Position numbers and translations under genes: made by a program
The notes under the pieces: model-generated
The model's input: the letters and a program-made list of their open reading frames with translations, nothing else
Databases searched by the model: none
What the model was told of the DNA's origin: nothing
Source: Artemia franciscana
Taxonomy: Eukaryota; Arthropoda; Branchiopoda; Anostraca; Artemiidae
Length of the DNA: 64,000 nt
Assembly (NCBI RefSeq): GCF_032884065.1
Contig: NC_088864.1
Location: 23,146,486 to 23,210,485, forward strand
Direction: 5' to 3'
Shown: piece after piece, positions 61,641 through 64,000 of the stretch
Layout of the letters: the number at the start of each line of letters is the position of its first letter
How positions within the stretch are numbered: position 1 is the first letter of the stretch

Positions 61641-63048
61641 AAAAAAAAACTCTAAAAAACGGAATTTTGATGCTAAAAGATACATCACAAGAATTGAATT
61701 TTCATGCTGATTTTAAATATATAAGTTTCATCAAATTTAGTCTTTGTCATCAAAAGTTAGGAGCCTAAGAAAATTTGCCTCGTTTTGGGAAATAGGGGGA
61801 AACACCCCCTAAAAGTCATAATATCTTAACGAAAATCACAACATCGCATTCAGCGTATCAGAGCACCCTATAGCAAAAATTTCAAGCTCCTATTTACAAA
61901 AACGTGGAATTTCGTATTTTTCGCCAGAAGACAGATCACGGGTGCGCGTTTATTTGTTTGTTTTTTTTTTTGTTTTCTTTTTTTCCCCAGGAGTCATCGT
62001 ATCGACCAAGTGGTCCTAGAATGTCAAAAGAGGGCTCATTCTAACGGATATGAAAAGTTTTAGTGCCCTTTTTAAGTGACCAAAAAATTGGAGGGCTCCT
62101 AGGCCCCCTCCCACGCTCATTTTCCCCCCAAAGTCAACGGATTCAAATTTTGAGATAGCCATTTTGTTCCGCATAGTCGAAAACCATAACAACTATGTCT
62201 TTGGGAATGACTTACTCCAACACAGTCCCTGGGGGAGGGGCTGCAAGTTACAAACTTTGACCAGTGTTTACACACAGTAATGGTTATTGGGAAGCGCACA
62301 GACGTTTTCAGTGGGATTTTTTTTGGTATGGGGGTGAGGTTGAGGGGAGGGGGCTATGTGGGAGGATCTTTCCTTGGAGGAATATGTCATGGGAGAAGAG
62401 AAATTCAATCAAAAGGGCGCGGGATTTTTTAGCATTACTATGAAGAAAATGAAAAAAATAAACATGGAAAAGTTTTTTCAATTGAAAGTAAGGAGTAGCA
62501 TTAAAACTTAAAACAACAGAGATTATTACGCATACGAGGGGTTCTAAAAATACTTTAGCATAAAGAGTGAGGTATCTAGGAGAAGATAAATACCTCGCTC
62601 TTTATGCTAAAGTATTTTTAGTAATTCAAACTATTTATTCTACGGCCTTTCTGATTCAGGGGTTATTCTTAAAGAATTGGGACAAAACTTAAGATTTAGT
62701 GTAATGACCGAGGTATTAATGAGGGGACAAACCCCCTCATATACATAATAAAAATATAAGAATATAAAAGTTTGTTACGTAAGTTAATTCTTAAGTTACG
62801 TATATTTTTTACTAATAAAAACGTTCGTTAAAAGTTAAAAGTTCTAGTTGCCTTTTTAAGTAACCGAAAAACTGGAGGGCAACTAGGCCTCCTTCCCCAC
62901 CCCTTATTTCTCAAAATCGTCTGATCAAAACTAAGAGAAAGCCATTTAGCCAAAAAAAGAATTAATATGCAAATTTCATTTTAATAATTTATGTGCGGAG
63001 AGCCAAAATCAAACATGCATTAATTCAAAAACGTTCAGAAATTAAATA
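61641..63048 (-). repeat. Repeat-1 copy F, reverse
   Basis: Begins 'aaaaaactctaaaaaacggaattttgatgc', the reverse of copy A's 'ttccgttttttttagagttt'. It runs through the reverse landmarks to 'aaaacgttcagaaattaaat', stopping where the 300-bp foldback would begin. It contains a shorter foldback at about 62549-62637. With E it makes a large inverted pair. Confidence 0.85.
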
Positions 63049-64000
63049 ATAGGCAACTAAAGCGATTACTTATTTTTTCTTTTTGTTGGTAAAAAGAGGA
63101 TGAATATCCCTCTCAAATGCAGTCTGATTGCCCACTTTTATTCTTCAAAACCTGAAGAACAGCATCCTTTTGCAATTACACCACTAAACTATGCTTTAAA
63201 AAAAATAAACAATTAAGTTTTAATATTTATTTGTTATATTAGACTGCACAAATCTCTAAAAGTAAATATGAGTTGAGCTTTAAGGTGGTAGAAAAATAAT
63301 ATTTATGTCTAAGGGTTCATGTATGGTAAAAATTGAATAGACGGCATTGTATCTAGCCCCCCCCCTTCCCACTAAGTTAAAATTCAGAGAAGAATCTTAA
63401 CTGTAAACCATAATTAAGGGCTAGAGAATAACATTTGACAACTTGCTTCCTCTCTGGTATAATAATCACGACCTTAAATCTTTTCCCCGAATAGCCAGCC
63501 GCATAGTTCTTATCAGCTATATAAATACTGATTTCCCCATCTCATATGAGAAACTAATTGCAGCAATTTTTTACTGAGGCCATATTGATTGTCCTTTTAC
63601 TCTTTCTTTTTTCCTTTGTCAGTACCGTTCTTTAAGCACCCGTATTTTCTTCTTTTTTTGAAAAAGCATAATGTATTTCTAAAATTAAAAAACAAATTGG
63701 AAAACAGTTTGATTTTTTTTTTGGGGGGGAGAGGAGTATATAGTGCAAAAACAATGGCACACAAAAGACGGGCGTATTTAAATTGACAAAATTAAAAAAA
63801 AAAGAAAATTACCCCTTCCCCAAGGTGTTTGTGAATTGACGCACCTGACTTACGCTAAACCAAGTTTTTCTTCGATAACTGACTATGACTGATTTCCTTC
63901 TGGCATAAATAAATTAACTTTTATTGTTTTACTAACTTATTCTGACATATAGAGAAAGGATGTACAATTGGTTTAATAGCACTCTGTCTTTTTAGAAAGC
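63049..64000. other. No gene recognised
   Basis: AT-rich, with C- and G-runs (63357-63366, 63722-63728). The 65-codon frame at 63589-63786 is low complexity. Confidence 0.5.

Overview
The window is eukaryotic, AT-rich and dominated by repeats. It has no bacterial-style operons, rRNA or tRNA that I could find. It most likely comes from an arthropod, probably a crustacean. The support is a GY-rich secreted protein gene of cuticle-protein type with arthropod-style short exons, one CASD1 exon, and a repeat set (Penelope, hammerhead-like, Helitron and Ty3-type elements, plus high-copy pyrimidine-rich repeats) that I remember from brine shrimp (Artemia) genomic DNA. The genus is an inference from memory, not something shown here.

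Only two host genes are supported. (1) On the + strand, a small secreted GY-rich protein has exons at 19675-19839 and 22269-22400, separated by a 2.4-kb phase-0 intron. Its start exon is not certain; a weak candidate lies at 18416-18439 behind a TATA-like box. (2) On the - strand, the terminal exon of CASD1 (sialic-acid O-acetyltransferase, C-terminal membrane domain) lies at 49822-50232. I could not find its upstream exons, which would lie to the right.

Layout: 1-9.4 kb is a patchwork of decayed repeats, LINE fragments, a Helitron 3' end, a Penelope 3' region with a hammerhead-like core, and a four-monomer 146-bp satellite. At 9.77-14.08 kb lies a well-delimited Ty3/Gypsy fossil (129-bp LTRs, 5-bp target duplication). 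A Penelope GIY-YIG remnant follows at 14.3 kb. From 14.6 to 23.4 kb is mostly unique DNA with the GY-rich gene and a hAT-like MITE. At 23.4-25.4 kb is a degenerate tandem array. At 25.8-44.6 kb is a repeat province: one high-copy family (called here repeat-1, ~1.75 kb, with a ~300-bp foldback at one end) occurs many times in both orientations, next to an element carrying a 288-bp tandem array. From 44.6 to 53.7 kb is mostly unique and holds the CASD1 exon. At 53.8-57.14 kb are a LINE 3' end and two adjacent non-autonomous Helitrons. At 60.1-63.05 kb two repeat-1 copies form a ~2.9-kb inverted pair.

The two host genes show no functional link. I did not find a convincing new biological system. 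The most interesting signals are architectural: paired inverted repeat-1 copies, TGACGTCA clusters in Helitron heads, the dimeric satellite directly abutting a Penelope 3' end, and the 288-bp array. All family names rest on reading the sequence and on memory; no database search was possible.
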